64,000 nt of DNA from Methylophilaceae bacterium LSUCC0717. Its GTDB lineage: Bacteria > Pseudomonadota > Gammaproteobacteria > Burkholderiales > Methylophilaceae. The stretch lies in the NCBI GenBank assembly GCA_024919195.1, contig CP103436.1, positions 992,001 through 1,056,000 on the forward strand. Direction: 5' to 3'. A program made the translations under genes and the position numbers. Position 1 is the first letter of the stretch, and each line of letters opens with the position of its first letter. The notes under the pieces are model-generated. The model had not been told where the DNA came from. It worked only from the letters and a program-made list of their open reading frames with translations, and searched no databases. Shown here in pieces: positions 1 to 11,343 of the stretch.

Positions 1-1246
1 TGGCTCTAAATATAATTGGGGTTTTATGACGCCAACAATGTGGGTAACTATGTTCAAACGATTTTTTAAAAATAAGTGCATCATTCTTTATTAACAGATC
101 GATAATTTCAGAATTAGCTTTCCATATATTTTGTCCTGCAAAGAACTCCACATTACTCTTAAAGCTTCCCTCCTCATTGACTGGATTTTCTACAGGCAGG
201 TTATATTTCATGCCAACAACATAATCATCTAAGCCATGCGCTGGAGCAGTATGCACTAATCCCGTTCCATCTTCAGTTGTCACATGATCTCCCAATATAA
301 TTGGGACATGCTTTTCTTCATAGAAAGGATGATTGAATAAGAAGTTTTCTAGCTCCTGGCCTAGGGTTGAATTTATTTTATTAACTGTTTGACCGGTTCT
401 TGCAGTAAATTTATCAACAAGCTCATCTGCAATAACTAACAATTTTTCTTCTAGCTCAACAAGAACATACTTTAGTTTTGGATTAACTGAAATAGCCTCA
501 TTGGCCGGTAGTGTCCAAGGTGTGGTTGTCCATATCACAGCGTAAATGTCTTTTTCAAGCTTTGATGAATTAAATAATTGATGCAAGCCTGTTTGATCAA
601 CCCCTTTAAACGCCACATCAATTGATATTGAGGTTTTATTTTCATAATCAACCTCAGCTTCAGCAAGTGCGGATCCGCAATCAAGACACCAATGCACAGG
701 CTTGTTACCTTGATACAGCATATTATTCTGATAGATTTTTCCAAGTGAGCGAACAATATCCGCTTCTGTTTTTTTATTTAATGTTAGGTATGGGTTATCC
801 CAGTCCCCCAATACGCCTAACCTAACAAAATCATTTTTTTGATTAGCCACTTGCAGGTTTGCATAATCCCTGCACAATTGCCGAAACTTTTTTGAATCAA
901 GGTTCTTACCATGCTCTTTTTCAATAGCTAACTCAATTGGAAGGCCATGACAATCCCAGCCAGGGATATAGGGAGCATCATAATCTAACAATCCTTTAGA
1001 TTTAATAATAATATCCTTTAATACTTTATTAACCGCATGACCAATATGAATATTCCCATTGGCGTATGGTGGACCATCATGGAGGATAAATTTAGGTTTC
1101 CCTTTTTTTACATCCCTAATTTGTTGATAGTATTTTTTTTCCGCCCATGAAGATACCCAACCTGGCTCACGCTGAGCCAAATTACCCCTCATAGGAAATT
1201 CTGTATCCGGTAGATTTAAGCTATATTTTTTATTGTCATCACTCAT
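1..1246 (-). CDS. ileS: Isoleucyl-tRNA synthetase, N-terminal part (runs off the window)
   Basis: Class I aminoacyl-tRNA synthetase that charges tRNA-Ile with isoleucine in the cytoplasm. Only the first ~415 residues are present; the gene continues beyond base 1. Reading back from the ATG at 1246, the class I signature is visible at about residues 59-70 ([12 protein letters not shown]), followed by [10 protein letters not shown] and the start of the CP1 editing domain with its threonine-rich [12 protein letters not shown] stretch. The ATG overlaps the TGA of ribF in an ATGA junction, so it is the distal gene of murJ-ribF-ileS and probably translationally coupled. This order is common in proteobacteria, with lspA usually next. 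The KMSKS motif and C-terminal zinc region lie outside the window. Identity is certain. Confidence 0.97.
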   Translation of the reverse strand, partial: MSDDNKKYSLNLPDTEFPMRGNLAQREPGWVSSWAEKKYYQQIRDVKKGKPKFILHDGPPYANGNIHIGHAVNKVLKDIIIKSKGLLDYDAPYIPGWDCHGLPIELAIEKEHGKNLDSKKFRQLCRDYANLQVANQKNDFVRLGVLGDWDNPYLTLNKKTEADIVRSLGKIYQNNMLYQGNKPVHWCLDCGSALAEAEVDYENKTSISIDVAFKGVDQTGLHQLFNSSKLEKDIYAVIWTTTPWTLPANEAISVNPKLKYVLVELEEKLLVIADELVDKFTARTGQTVNKINSTLGQELENFLFNHPFYEEKHVPIILGDHVTTEDGTGLVHTAPAHGLDDYVVGMKYNLPVENPVNEEGSFKSNVEFFAGQNIWKANSEIIDLLIKNDALIFKKSFEHSYPHCWRHKTPIIFRA

Positions 1247-2133
1247 AATTTGAAAAATTGTTTTACGTCATTAACATCAGAAGCTATTTGGGAAGACAAT
1301 TCATTTGTAGTGGAAAATTTCTTTTCATCACGAATTTTTTTAAAGAAAGTGACATGCACATGTTTTCCATAGATATTCTTATCAAAGTCAAATAGATGAA
1401 CTTCTAAAACTAAATTTTTTACACCGCCAAAGGTTGGTTTTAAACCTAAATTAGCAACCCCAAAAAAAGAATCTAATTTTACAGCAAACACTCCCGTCAA
1501 TGGTGGGCTTTTGTGAAACATATGGACATTTGCTGTTGGATATCCTAAAAGTCTGGCTTTTTTTTCTCCGTGAATCACTCTTCCAGCGATAACATAAGGC
1601 CTGCCTAATAAAGATTCAACCTGATGAAAATCAGCATCTTGCAGTGCGTCTCGAACCCTAGAGCTGGAAATTCTCTCATCATTAAGAAAAATTGTTCCTG
1701 GCTGAGTGACTTGGATGCCAAATTGTTTAAGCTCATTTATTCCAAATTGTCTTTTCTTACCAAAACGAAAATCATCGCCAACAATCAAGCCCTCTACCAA
1801 CAATTTGTTTTGTAAAATCTCAATAAAATCATTTCCTTCAAGGCTGGAAAACTTCTTATCAAATCTGATCACATAAGCTCTATCAAGTTTGTGTGAGTGA
1901 AAGAATTCTAACTTTTCTCTTAGACTAATCACTCTTTTTGGTGCAGCCTTAGGTTGAAAGAATTCTTTAGGATGTGGTTCAAATGTAATAACTGCTGACT
2001 CTAAATTTTTTGCCCTTGATTCAGAGATAACATGATTTATTAGTGATTGATGGCCCAAATGAATGCCATCATAATTTCCAATAGTGGCTATGCATGGACT
2101 ACTGGCTTGTTCAAAATGACGGTAGATTCTCAT
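1243..2133 (-). CDS. ribF: Bifunctional riboflavin kinase / FAD synthetase
   Basis: Converts riboflavin to FMN and FMN to FAD. The 296-aa protein has the normal two-domain layout. The N-terminal nucleotidyltransferase carries [13 protein letters not shown] at about residues 19-31, a variant of the GxFDGxHxGH signature. The C-terminal riboflavin kinase begins near residue 180 and carries GYPTANV. Both junctions are ATGA overlaps, with murJ upstream and ileS downstream, so the three genes are almost certainly one transcript. No FMN riboswitch is possible here because there is no untranslated leader. Length is typical for the family. Confidence 0.97.
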   Translation of the reverse strand: MRIYRHFEQASSPCIATIGNYDGIHLGHQSLINHVISESRAKNLESAVITFEPHPKEFFQPKAAPKRVISLREKLEFFHSHKLDRAYVIRFDKKFSSLEGNDFIEILQNKLLVEGLIVGDDFRFGKKRQFGINELKQFGIQVTQPGTIFLNDERISSSRVRDALQDADFHQVESLLGRPYVIAGRVIHGEKKARLLGYPTANVHMFHKSPPLTGVFAVKLDSFFGVANLGLKPTFGGVKNLVLEVHLFDFDKNIYGKHVHVTFFKKIRDEKKFSTTNELSSQIASDVNDVKQFFKL

Positions 2134-3668
2134 ACTTTATTTTTACTTAAGTTATTTAATTTAATGCCTTGTAAGAAAAGTAAGCTCACAAAAACTAGAG
2201 CACCTAGTGCAACTAATGCAAGCAATAAAATCATCCTATAAAGAAAACTTATACTCACCCAGTACTGAAAATCAGGATTGATGAAGTATAAAATTATTCC
2301 CATCGCTAATGCAGACAAAATAACCTTAATTAAAAAGATGAATGTTGTGGGTTCAATTTTAAAGTCATTCATTTTCTTTATTGATAAAAACAACATGGCT
2401 GCGTTAAATGTTGCACCGACACTAATAGCAACCGCAAGTCCGACATGCTGAAAATAAGGAATTAAGATTAAATTCATTGCTTGTGTAACAAACAGTGTGA
2501 TAACAGCGATTCTGACTGGTGTTTTTATATTTTTTTGAGAATAAAAGACTGGAGCAAATACTTTGATCATAATTAATCCGATTAATCCAAAACTATATGC
2601 GAACAAGGCCTTGTGTGTCATGACTAAATCAAGTTCACTAAATTTTCCATAATAAAATAATGTTGTAATTAAAGGTATTGATAACACTGCAATACCAATT
2701 GCTGCTGGTATTGACACAAGAAGTCCTATCCTGATGCTCCAGTTCATGAGCTTGTTAAATTCTTCATATTTTTTATTGGAGAATGATAAGGATAATGCTG
2801 GTAAAAATACAGTGCTTAATGCAACCCCCAAAACACCTGCAGGGAACTCCATCAATCGATCTGCAAAGTATAACCAAGACACACTCCCCTGCTGAAGAAA
2901 TGAGGCAAAAATAGTATTAATTAATAATGAAATCTGGGTAATGGAAACACCAATAATAGCTGGCCCCATCAATTTGAGAACCTTCCAAACACCATCATCT
3001 CTCAAATCAAGATCTAATCTAGGAGACCAGCCTATTTTTAAGATAAATGGATATTGAAATAGTAATTGAATCACTCCTCCAAAGAATACAGCCCACGCAA
3101 GAACAGTAACCGGCTCATCAAAATAGTCGTGAAAAAATAATGCCGCAAGAATAAAACTTAGATTGAGGAATACTGGCGAAAATGCTGGAGCGGCAAATTT
3201 TCCAAATGTATTTAATACTCCTCCAAACATAGCTACAATCGATATAAGGAAAATGTATGGAAAGGTAATTTTTAAAAGGTCAGATGCTAAGTTAAATTGG
3301 TAAGAGCCATACTCAAATCCTGGAGCACTTATATATATCAACCATGGTGATGCGAAGACTCCTATGAGAGTAATTAACAATAAAATAGCACTTAACAAAG
3401 TAACTACCTTGTTTAAAAATGCATTGAATTCTTTTTTGGACTTATTTTTATAATCTGAAAGAGTTGGGATAAATGCTTGAGTAAAAGCACCTTCAGCAGT
3501 GATTCGACGTAACATGTTAGGTAGTTTGAAAGCTACAAAAAAGGCATCAGTTGCTATGCTGACACCAAATGCTCGTGCGATTATCATATCTCTGACAAAA
3601 CCTAAGATTCTGGAGATAATTGTTAAGCTGCTGAAACTTATTAAATTGTTTACGATTTTTGTTTTCAT
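2130..3668 (-). CDS. murJ: Lipid II flippase MurJ (MviN)
   Basis: Inner-membrane MOP-superfamily flippase that moves lipid II to the periplasmic face for peptidoglycan synthesis. The 512-aa product is hydrophobic throughout, consistent with about 14 membrane segments. It opens with the family-typical ISRILGFVRDMIIARAFG followed by TDAFFVAFKLPNMLRRITAEGAF, matching the MurJ N-terminus. It is the first gene of the murJ-ribF-ileS group. It is divergent from rpsT, with 106 bp between the two start codons; an rpsT promoter lies in that gap. Confidence 0.97.
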   Translation of the reverse strand: MKTKIVNNLISFSSLTIISRILGFVRDMIIARAFGVSIATDAFFVAFKLPNMLRRITAEGAFTQAFIPTLSDYKNKSKKEFNAFLNKVVTLLSAILLLITLIGVFASPWLIYISAPGFEYGSYQFNLASDLLKITFPYIFLISIVAMFGGVLNTFGKFAAPAFSPVFLNLSFILAALFFHDYFDEPVTVLAWAVFFGGVIQLLFQYPFILKIGWSPRLDLDLRDDGVWKVLKLMGPAIIGVSITQISLLINTIFASFLQQGSVSWLYFADRLMEFPAGVLGVALSTVFLPALSLSFSNKKYEEFNKLMNWSIRIGLLVSIPAAIGIAVLSIPLITTLFYYGKFSELDLVMTHKALFAYSFGLIGLIMIKVFAPVFYSQKNIKTPVRIAVITLFVTQAMNLILIPYFQHVGLAVAISVGATFNAAMLFLSIKKMNDFKIEPTTFIFLIKVILSALAMGIILYFINPDFQYWVSISFLYRMILLLALVALGALVFVSLLFLQGIKLNNLSKNKV

Positions 3669-3714
3669 CTGATTTATTATTATCGCAGATGACGGTATTT
3701 AAATGATTTAAAAC

Positions 3715-3743
3715 TTGAAAAAAAACAATGTTTTCGCTAGAAT
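3715..3743 (+). promoter_or_regulatory. Predicted sigma70 promoter of rpsT
   Basis: TTGAAA at 3715-3720 and TAGAAT at 3738-3743 are separated by exactly 17 bp. The expected transcription start near 3750 gives a leader of about 25 nt before the rpsT ATG. This is the best promoter-like pair in the murJ/rpsT intergenic region. Prediction is from sequence only. Confidence 0.65.
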
Positions 3744-3774
3744 ACCCAATCTTATAAATTTTGAGTAATTATAT

Positions 3775-4035
3775 ATGGCAAATACTGCACAAGCACGAAA
3801 AAGAGCAAGGCAAAATGATAAGCAACGCGCTCATAATGCGAGTTTAAAATCAGCCTTCCGAACAGCAATCAAAAAAGTAATTAAGGCGATTTCCTTAGGC
3901 GATAAAAAAGTTGCTAAAGAGACTTTTGATGCTAACGTGGCTATTATTGATCGCATTGCTGACAAAAAAATTGTGCACAAAAATAAAGCTGCACGTCATA
4001 AAAGCAGACTGAATTCAGCAATTAAAGCTCTTTAA
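3775..4035 (+). CDS. rpsT: 30S ribosomal protein S20
   Basis: Small, lysine/arginine-rich protein of 86 aa that binds 16S rRNA during early 30S assembly. The sequence has the family hallmarks: [13 protein letters not shown] at the N-terminus and a C-terminal [12 protein letters not shown] segment. The gene is monocistronic, with its own promoter at 3715-3743 and a strong terminator about 15 bp after the stop. It sits next to murJ, as in many beta- and gammaproteobacteria. The ATG lacks a strong Shine-Dalgarno (only a GAG about 8 nt upstream); in E. coli rpsT also starts poorly and is autoregulated. Whether that holds here is not shown. Confidence 0.98.
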   Translation: MANTAQARKRARQNDKQRAHNASLKSAFRTAIKKVIKAISLGDKKVAKETFDANVAIIDRIADKKIVHKNKAARHKSRLNSAIKAL

Positions 4036-4049
4036 AGATAATCAATTTA

Positions 4050-4079
4050 AAAAAAAGGCGCCTATGGCGCCTTTTTTTA
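4050..4079. terminator. Bidirectional intrinsic terminator between rpsT and purK
   Basis: A-tract, then GGCGCC, loop TAT, GGCGCC, then a run of T. The A/T tracts extend the stem and give a U-run in both directions, so it can end rpsT (+) and the rplU-purK side (-). The purK stop codon (4077-4079) lies inside the T-tract, so the hairpin begins immediately after purK. Confidence 0.9.
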
Positions 4080-5210
4080 TAGACTTTTCTTTATTTTTTG
4101 AAGTCTGTCAATTTCATCTTGATTGATGGTTTCATTACTTAGAAAAGTAACATGTCCCATTTTTCTTCCGACCCTTGGCTCTTCTTTGCCATACAAGTGA
4201 AGGTTGAAATTATTTTCGTCCATTATTTTAGTCCATTCAGGCTCATGAGGACTTGGCAATTCCCATGAATCACCTAACAGATTAATCATAAATGCATTTG
4301 AATGATTCATCGGGTTTCCAATAGGCATTTCAGTAAGGGTCCGTACTTGTTGATCAAACTGGGAAGAATAACAAGCATCAATAGTATAGTGCCCAGAGTT
4401 GTGTGGTCTTGGAGCTATCTCATTTACAAATATCTCTCTTCCAGAAATAAAAAATTCAACAGCCATGACCCCAACGTAATTTAACTTTAATGCCACCATT
4501 TTTGCTAAATCGTTAACATTTTTTTCAGTAAGTTGATCAATATTTGCAGGAGCAAGAGTACTATCAAGAATGCCATTAACATGCACATTCTCAGCTACTG
4601 GGTGGCATTTAATCAGCCCATCTGCGGATCTTGCTAACACGACAGATACTTCCTTATCCAGACTGACTCGCTTTTCAAGTATGCAAGGTTTTTTTTGAAA
4701 TTCATCAAAAGCTTTTGTTAAAGATGTCTTACAATCGATAGGCTTTTGCCCTTTTCCATCATAACCAAACTCAGCGATTTTTAAAATTCCTGGAAATAAA
4801 TCTTCTGGAATATTTGTAATATCCTGTTCCTCATTAATGATGTGAAATTTTCCAACAGGAATAGCATTTTCTCTTAAGAATGTTTTTTCTCTAATTCTGT
4901 TTTGTACCACCCTTACTGACTCACCATCAGGATAGACCTGAATTTTTTGTTTTAAATAATTTAATGAATCTGCAGGGATATTTTCAAATTCAGTAGTTGC
5001 TGCCTCGCATGTGGATATAATCTCATCAAGTGCATTTTTATCATCGTAGGCACTACATAAATGAACATCGGCAATTCTTCCAGCAGGGCTTTGAGGGTCT
5101 GGATCCAAAACTGTAACTTTGTAACCCATCTTATGAGCTGACATCACAAAATATCTACCTAATTGACCGCCACCAAGCATGGCTAACATTTTTTTTGGAG
5201 CAATTATCAA
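4077..5210 (-). CDS. purK: N5-carboxyaminoimidazole ribonucleotide synthase
   Basis: ATP-grasp enzyme of de novo purine synthesis; it converts AIR, ATP and bicarbonate to N5-CAIR, the substrate of PurE. The N-terminal dinucleotide-like motif MLGGGQLGRYF is clear, and ATP-grasp residues follow (EKRVSLDKEVSVVLAR, VEFFISGREIFVNEIAPRPHNSGH). I keep the TTG start at 5210 because a GGGAG sits 6 nt upstream and the resulting N-terminus (MIIAPKKMLAML) resembles betaproteobacterial PurK proteins. An ATG at 5189 (codon 8) is the alternative. The start follows purE by 1 bp, so the two sequential enzymes are co-transcribed and probably coupled. Confidence 0.96.
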   Translation of the reverse strand: MIIAPKKMLAMLGGGQLGRYFVMSAHKMGYKVTVLDPDPQSPAGRIADVHLCSAYDDKNALDEIISTCEAATTEFENIPADSLNYLKQKIQVYPDGESVRVVQNRIREKTFLRENAIPVGKFHIINEEQDITNIPEDLFPGILKIAEFGYDGKGQKPIDCKTSLTKAFDEFQKKPCILEKRVSLDKEVSVVLARSADGLIKCHPVAENVHVNGILDSTLAPANIDQLTEKNVNDLAKMVALKLNYVGVMAVEFFISGREIFVNEIAPRPHNSGHYTIDACYSSQFDQQVRTLTEMPIGNPMNHSNAFMINLLGDSWELPSPHEPEWTKIMDENNFNLHLYGKEEPRVGRKMGHVTFLSNETINQDEIDRLQKIKKSL

Positions 5211-5211
5211 A

Positions 5212-5706
5212 TCAGACTCCCTGATCTAGCTTCATAGCTTTAACTTTTTCTTCTTGATCAATTCTAAATTTTTTCAACTTTTCTAATAAAGCATTATCCT
5301 CTTGTGCAAAAATCGAAACGGCAAATAATGCAGCATTTGTTGCTCCAGCCTCACCAATCGCAAAAGTAGCCACAGGGATTCCCTTGGGCATTTGAACGAT
5401 TGAATATAGAGAGTCTTGCCCATTTAGATATTTCGTTGGAATAGGGACACCCAATACTGGCACTCTTGATTTCGAGGCAACCATTCCTGGCAAATGAGCA
5501 GCGCCACCAGCACCAGCTATAATTAAACCAATGCCATTATCATTTGATGATTCTGCAAAATCAAACATTAGATCAGGGGTTCGATGAGCTGAAACAACTT
5601 TTGCTTCATATGGGATATTGAATTGATCAAGAATATCAGCAGCATGTTTCATTACTGGCCAGTCACTATTCGACCCCATGATGATTGCAATTTTTTTTTG
5701 TTTCAT
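5212..5706 (-). CDS. purE: N5-CAIR mutase, catalytic subunit PurE
   Basis: Class I PurE of 164 aa that rearranges N5-CAIR to CAIR in purine synthesis. Visible signatures are [16 protein letters not shown] near the N-terminus, [13 protein letters not shown] around residue 40 (with the active-site SAHRTP) and [14 protein letters not shown]. It lies directly upstream of purK and 13 bp downstream of proB. The proB-purE-purK order groups proline and purine synthesis in one transcript, which looks like streamlining rather than a functional link. Length is normal. Confidence 0.98.
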   Translation of the reverse strand: MKQKKIAIIMGSNSDWPVMKHAADILDQFNIPYEAKVVSAHRTPDLMFDFAESSNDNGIGLIIAGAGGAAHLPGMVASKSRVPVLGVPIPTKYLNGQDSLYSIVQMPKGIPVATFAIGEAGATNAALFAVSIFAQEDNALLEKLKKFRIDQEEKVKAMKLDQGV

Positions 5707-5719
5707 AATTTTTCCAATA

Positions 5720-7844
<2,125 letters not shown>

Positions 7845-7852
7845 CTACACCA

Positions 7853-7882
7853 AATAAAAAAGCCCTATCAAATGATAGGGCT
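7853..7882 (-). terminator. Intrinsic terminator (or attenuator) after rplU-rpmA
   Basis: A perfect 10-bp stem, AGCCCTATCA / TGATAGGGCT, with a 2-nt loop lies at 7861-7882. On the minus strand it is followed by a T-rich tract (complement of 7853-7860). It lies 22 bp after the rpmA stop and about 10 bp before the obgE ATG. It probably lowers obgE-proB-purEK transcription relative to the ribosomal-protein genes. Confidence 0.85.
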
Positions 7883-7904
7883 CGAATCAAAGATTTTATT
7901 CAGA

Positions 7905-8162
7905 TCAATTAGTAACAATATTTACTAGTTTTCTTTTTAAATGACCTTTAACACTAAAACTTACCTTACCATCCGCTTTTGCAAATAAGGTATGATCTTT
8001 GCCCATACCAACGTTTTCGCCCGGATGCATCTTAGTACCGCGCTGTCTCAAGATTATCCCTCCAGCTTTGACAAACTGGTCGCCAAATACTTTAAGTCCT
8101 AAACGTTTAGCGTTTGAGTCTCTTCCGTTTCTTGAGCTTCCGCCCGCTTTCTTATGTGCCAT
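7905..8162 (-). CDS. rpmA: 50S ribosomal protein L27
   Basis: 85-aa ribosomal protein whose N-terminus reaches the peptidyl-transferase centre. It begins [20 protein letters not shown], the standard L27 start; there is no N-terminal extension of the kind removed by Prp in Firmicutes. The body has [14 protein letters not shown]. It is 16 bp downstream of rplU and followed by a strong terminator, forming the conserved rplU-rpmA unit. Confidence 0.98.
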   Translation of the reverse strand: MAHKKAGGSSRNGRDSNAKRLGLKVFGDQFVKAGGIILRQRGTKMHPGENVGMGKDHTLFAKADGKVSFSVKGHLKRKLVNIVTN

Positions 8163-8178
8163 ATTATTTTCCTAAATA

Positions 8179-8493
8179 TTATTTTGCGTTAATTTTAGTT
8201 ACTTTAAGCTCAGTAAAGTTTTGTCTATGTCCCTGCGTTTTTCTGTAATGCTTACGTCTTTTCATTTTAAAAATCATAACTTTGTCATGTTTTCCGTGGG
8301 AAACGACTGATACATCAACATTTGCACCCTTAACTGTTGGAGCACCAATTGTAGTTTTATCACCGTCGACAAGAGCTAGGACGTTTTCTAATTTTAAACT
8401 TTCGCCTTCTTTAGCAGTGAGTTTTTCTACTTTGAGGATATCTCCCTCGGATACTTTATACTGTTTTCCACCAGTTTTGATTACAGCTTGCAT
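8179..8493 (-). CDS. rplU: 50S ribosomal protein L21
   Basis: 104-aa 23S rRNA-binding protein. It begins [18 protein letters not shown] and has [16 protein letters not shown] towards the C-terminus, both diagnostic of L21. It is the promoter-proximal gene of rplU-rpmA, behind a near-consensus promoter at 8540-8568, and divergent from ispB. The rplU-rpmA / ispB divergence is common in beta- and gammaproteobacteria. Confidence 0.98.
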   Translation of the reverse strand: MQAVIKTGGKQYKVSEGDILKVEKLTAKEGESLKLENVLALVDGDKTTIGAPTVKGANVDVSVVSHGKHDKVMIFKMKRRKHYRKTQGHRQNFTELKVTKINAK

Positions 8494-8539
8494 TATAATT
8501 CCTATTATCTAAACATTTGTTTGTGTCTAAAGACCGGAC

Positions 8540-8568
8540 ATTATATGAAAAAACTTGAATTTAATCAA
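8540..8568 (-). promoter_or_regulatory. Predicted strong sigma70 promoter of rplU-rpmA
   Basis: On the minus strand TTGATT (complement of 8563-8568) and TATAAT (complement of 8540-8545) are separated by exactly 17 bp. The expected leader is about 40 nt. For ispB on the plus strand, a TATAAT occurs at 8592-8597 but with no good -35 box. The two promoters would be back to back in the 154-bp gap. Confidence 0.75.
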
Positions 8569-8647
8569 CAAAATAATCATATTCAACATAGTATAATAAT
8601 TGTCTTAATAAGACGGCTAAATAATTTTAAGTTGCAAACAAATTAAA

Positions 8648-9631
8648 GTGAAAACCATATCCCAACAAAAAGTAACATTAAATAGCGATCAACAAGATCA
8701 TCTAGAAAAAGTAAATGATGTCATCAGGTCTTCATTAGATTCAGAGGTTCCACTAATAAATCAAGTAGGTAAACATATTATTGACGGCGGTGGTAAGAAA
8801 ATGAGGCCTCAATGTTTGATAAATTTAGCCGGTCTCGCAGGTGATGTAAAAGATATTCATTACCAATTAGCAGCCATTGTTGAATTTATTCATACAGCCA
8901 CCCTACTTCATGATGATGTTGTGGATGACTCGGATACCAGAAGAAGCTCCCCTACTGCAAATATACAATTTGGGAATTCAGCAAGCATACTTGTTGGAGA
9001 TTTTATATATTCAAGATCCTTTCAGATGATGGTTGAATTAGATAATATTGAGATAATGGATATTCTTGCCTACACCACAAATAAAATTGCTGAAGGCGAA
9101 GTTCTTCAACTTATTAATAAAAATAATTTTGATATTTCCCAGGATGATTATTTTAAAGTTATTAAAGCAAAAACAGGGGTTCTATTTGAAGCATGTGGAA
9201 AATTAGCCTGCATAGCAAACAATTGCACCTTGGATCAGAAAAAATCACTATCCTTAATTGGCAAAATCTTCGGTGAAATATATCAATTAATTGATGATGT
9301 GCTTGATTATTCAGGCGATGCTGCGAGAATTGGTAAAAATTTAGGTGATGACCTAAAAGACGGGAAAATGACTCTCCCACTTATATTTGCTGCTGAAAAA
9401 GCAAATATCAATGATCGTGAAATAATAAAAAATGCGATTAATCATGGGGATTTAAGTCAATTAACAAGAATCATATCGATTATTGATAAAACAAATTCCA
9501 TTGATTCCGTCAAAAAAATTATTAAAGCAAAGTTAGCTGATCTCGAACTTGAAATTTCTTATTTTAAAGATAATACATATAAAGACCAGATGATGACTTT
9601 CATCTCTTCATCTATTAAGAGGGATTTCTAG
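8648..9631 (+). CDS. ispB: Octaprenyl (polyprenyl) diphosphate synthase
   Basis: Trans-isoprenyl diphosphate synthase that makes the C40-type side chain of ubiquinone. The 327-aa protein carries both aspartate-rich motifs: the first at LLHDDVVDDSDTRR and the second at LIDDVLDYSGD. GGGKKMRPQCL near residues 48-58 matches the diphosphate-binding region. The start is GTG; no in-frame ATG occurs before the conserved region. coq7 at 48491 belongs to the same ubiquinone pathway. The chain length (probably C40) is family inference and is not readable from sequence alone. Confidence 0.93.
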   Translation: MKTISQQKVTLNSDQQDHLEKVNDVIRSSLDSEVPLINQVGKHIIDGGGKKMRPQCLINLAGLAGDVKDIHYQLAAIVEFIHTATLLHDDVVDDSDTRRSSPTANIQFGNSASILVGDFIYSRSFQMMVELDNIEIMDILAYTTNKIAEGEVLQLINKNNFDISQDDYFKVIKAKTGVLFEACGKLACIANNCTLDQKKSLSLIGKIFGEIYQLIDDVLDYSGDAARIGKNLGDDLKDGKMTLPLIFAAEKANINDREIIKNAINHGDLSQLTRIISIIDKTNSIDSVKKIIKAKLADLELEISYFKDNTYKDQMMTFISSSIKRDF

Positions 9632-9649
9632 ATCATCGAGCCAAAAAAT

Positions 9650-10213
9650 ATGCTAGGGAGAAAAATTTTAATCTATGGCTCTATTGGTTCTGGAAAAACT
9701 ACTTTTTCAAAAGAAATTTTCAGCCGCCTTCCGTTGTTAGAGTTAGATGAAATTAATCGAAATTTAATCGAGCCAGGAAACCCTGGATATATTCAATTAA
9801 AAAAAAATCTTAGTAACGAGTATTTCGAAACTGATGGTCAAATTAATAAAAAAAAATTAAAAAATAATTTGTTCAATGACAATGTATTTAGAGAAAAAAT
9901 TGAAAATATCTTACATCCACTAATATTTTCTGAGCTTCAAAAAATCATTGAAAAAAAAGATTCTTATGTTGTGATTTCTCCACTAATTAAGTTGTTGTCA
10001 AAAAAAATAAAGTTTGACCTAAAAATAAAAGTTATTTGTAATATTAATGATCAAATAAAAAGAGTAGAATCAAGAGACAGTTTAGAAAAAAATATAATAA
10101 AAAAAATTATTGCTTACCAAGAGAACAACTATGAGTTAATACAACCTGATTTCATATTTGACTCGGCGGGTGATCTTGAAGAACAACTTATTAAACTTAA
10201 AAAAATTTTATGA
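9650..10213 (+). CDS. coaE: Dephospho-CoA kinase
   Basis: Final step of coenzyme A synthesis: phosphorylates the 3'-hydroxyl of dephospho-CoA. The 187-aa protein is divergent and slightly short for the family, but has the P-loop GSIGSGKTT at about residues 10-18, then LDEINRNLIEPGNPGY where CoaE usually has an aspartate-containing D-x-I-x-R...P segment, and the diagnostic ILHPLIFSEL. It overlaps zapD in an ATGA junction; coaE-zapD is a known proteobacterial pair and strengthens the call. The sequence is very lysine-rich, like its neighbours in this AT-rich section. Confidence 0.88.
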   Translation: MLGRKILIYGSIGSGKTTFSKEIFSRLPLLELDEINRNLIEPGNPGYIQLKKNLSNEYFETDGQINKKKLKNNLFNDNVFREKIENILHPLIFSELQKIIEKKDSYVVISPLIKLLSKKIKFDLKIKVICNINDQIKRVESRDSLEKNIIKKIIAYQENNYELIQPDFIFDSAGDLEEQLIKLKKIL

Positions 10214-10923
10214 TTAATGTTGAATTTCCAATAAATGAAAAATATAGAAAATATCTAAAAATTGAATATTTGTTTAATCAGTTCCATTTTTTTATTAAAC
10301 AAAAACATTCTGATCATATAACAAATATTCTTTTTCAACTCTTATTTAAACTTAATGCAAATGCCGCTCGAGCAGACATCAAGGTTGAATTAATAAATGA
10401 TCTTCAAAGAATCATAACAAAATATAAAAGCCATATAGATGATGCATCAAAGCTTAAAAAAAGCCTTGAGAAGATTAATTCTTTTTCTCCCTTTGCATTA
10501 AATAATAATAAAATGATTCAAGAATTAAGGGTTAGATCAGAATCTCCACAAGGAATAAATGATATAGATTTTTCTAAATATAAAATATGGACTGAACTGC
10601 AAAATACCAAAACTCGTAATTTATTCTTTAAGGATTTATTTAAAGATTTATTTATTATCAATGAATCCCTTTCGTTCATTTTAAAAATTTTAAGAAAACA
10701 TTCCGTAAAAGAATCCCTAACTGCAAACAATATGGTTGCTCAATTAAAATTAGATCCATTAGTAAAATTTGATTTACTGACCATTAATCTAAAAAGTAAC
10801 TCGATATATGAACCATCAATTTCGGCAAATAAATATGCTATAAATATAAACTTTACGCACCCGGTTGATGACAAAAAAACAAAACGAATGATTAAATTCT
10901 CAGTATCACTTCATAGCTTATAG
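10210..10923 (+). CDS. zapD: Cell division protein ZapD
   Basis: FtsZ-binding protein (DUF1342 family) that bundles FtsZ protofilaments at the division ring. The 237-aa product starts with the family-like MINVEFPINEKYRKYLKIEYLFNQ and contains QELRVRSESPQGINDID, close to the conserved mid-protein motif, and a C-terminal beta-rich half. It is coupled to coaE by an ATGA overlap. The small zinc protein gene yacG, which commonly follows zapD, is absent; a copper chaperone gene takes its place. Confidence 0.9.
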   Translation: MINVEFPINEKYRKYLKIEYLFNQFHFFIKQKHSDHITNILFQLLFKLNANAARADIKVELINDLQRIITKYKSHIDDASKLKKSLEKINSFSPFALNNNKMIQELRVRSESPQGINDIDFSKYKIWTELQNTKTRNLFFKDLFKDLFIINESLSFILKILRKHSVKESLTANNMVAQLKLDPLVKFDLLTINLKSNSIYEPSISANKYAININFTHPVDDKKTKRMIKFSVSLHSL

Positions 10924-10932
10924 AGGTAAAAA

Positions 10933-11343
10933 ATGAAAAAACTGATCACAATAACTCTCCTATTATTTTCAAATTATTTATTAGCTGATATTGCTTTCAA
11001 AAACCCAATTATAAAAAATAATTTTGGTAAAAAGGTTACCGCTGGATTTGTAACAATTAGCTCTGATGAAGAACTTGAAATAATTAATATATCTTCAAAC
11101 ATCAGCAAAAGAATTGAAATTCATACTATGTTAATGGAGGGCGATGTCATGAAAATGAGAAAAATTGAGTCTCCAATTATTACTAATAAAAAGCCACTTG
11201 AATTAAAGAAAAGTGGTGATCATCTTATGATCTATGATCTTACAGAAAATCTTGATGATTTAAAAAATATTACTCTTACTTTTAGCTTTAAAAACAACAG
11301 TGGTGAAGTAATTAAAAAAGATATTGATTTCTTAGTTCAATAA
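10933..11343 (+). CDS. Periplasmic copper chaperone, PCu(A)C family
   Basis: Exported protein of 136 aa likely to carry Cu(I) in the periplasm, usually for the CuA site of cytochrome oxidase. It has a short signal peptide (about residues 1-18, ending LLA|D), then the cupredoxin-like fold. Candidate ligands are in IEIHTMLMEGDVMKMR (His and Met) and GDHLMIYDL (His, Met), matching the family pattern H-x-M ... H-x-M. A good ribosome site (GAGG, 7 nt) precedes the ATG. It is 9 bp after zapD, and its last 12 bp overlap the convergent Nudix gene. The cox cluster at 30-39 kb is its probable client; that is inference. Confidence 0.85.
   Translation: MKKLITITLLLFSNYLLADIAFKNPIIKNNFGKKVTAGFVTISSDEELEIINISSNISKRIEIHTMLMEGDVMKMRKIESPIITNKKPLELKKSGDHLMIYDLTENLDDLKNITLTFSFKNNSGEVIKKDIDFLVQ

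Noticed and set aside
535-825. Two short open frames (535-756 minus, 622-825 plus) within ileS
   Set aside because: They overlap the conserved IleRS reading frame and have no coding features of their own.
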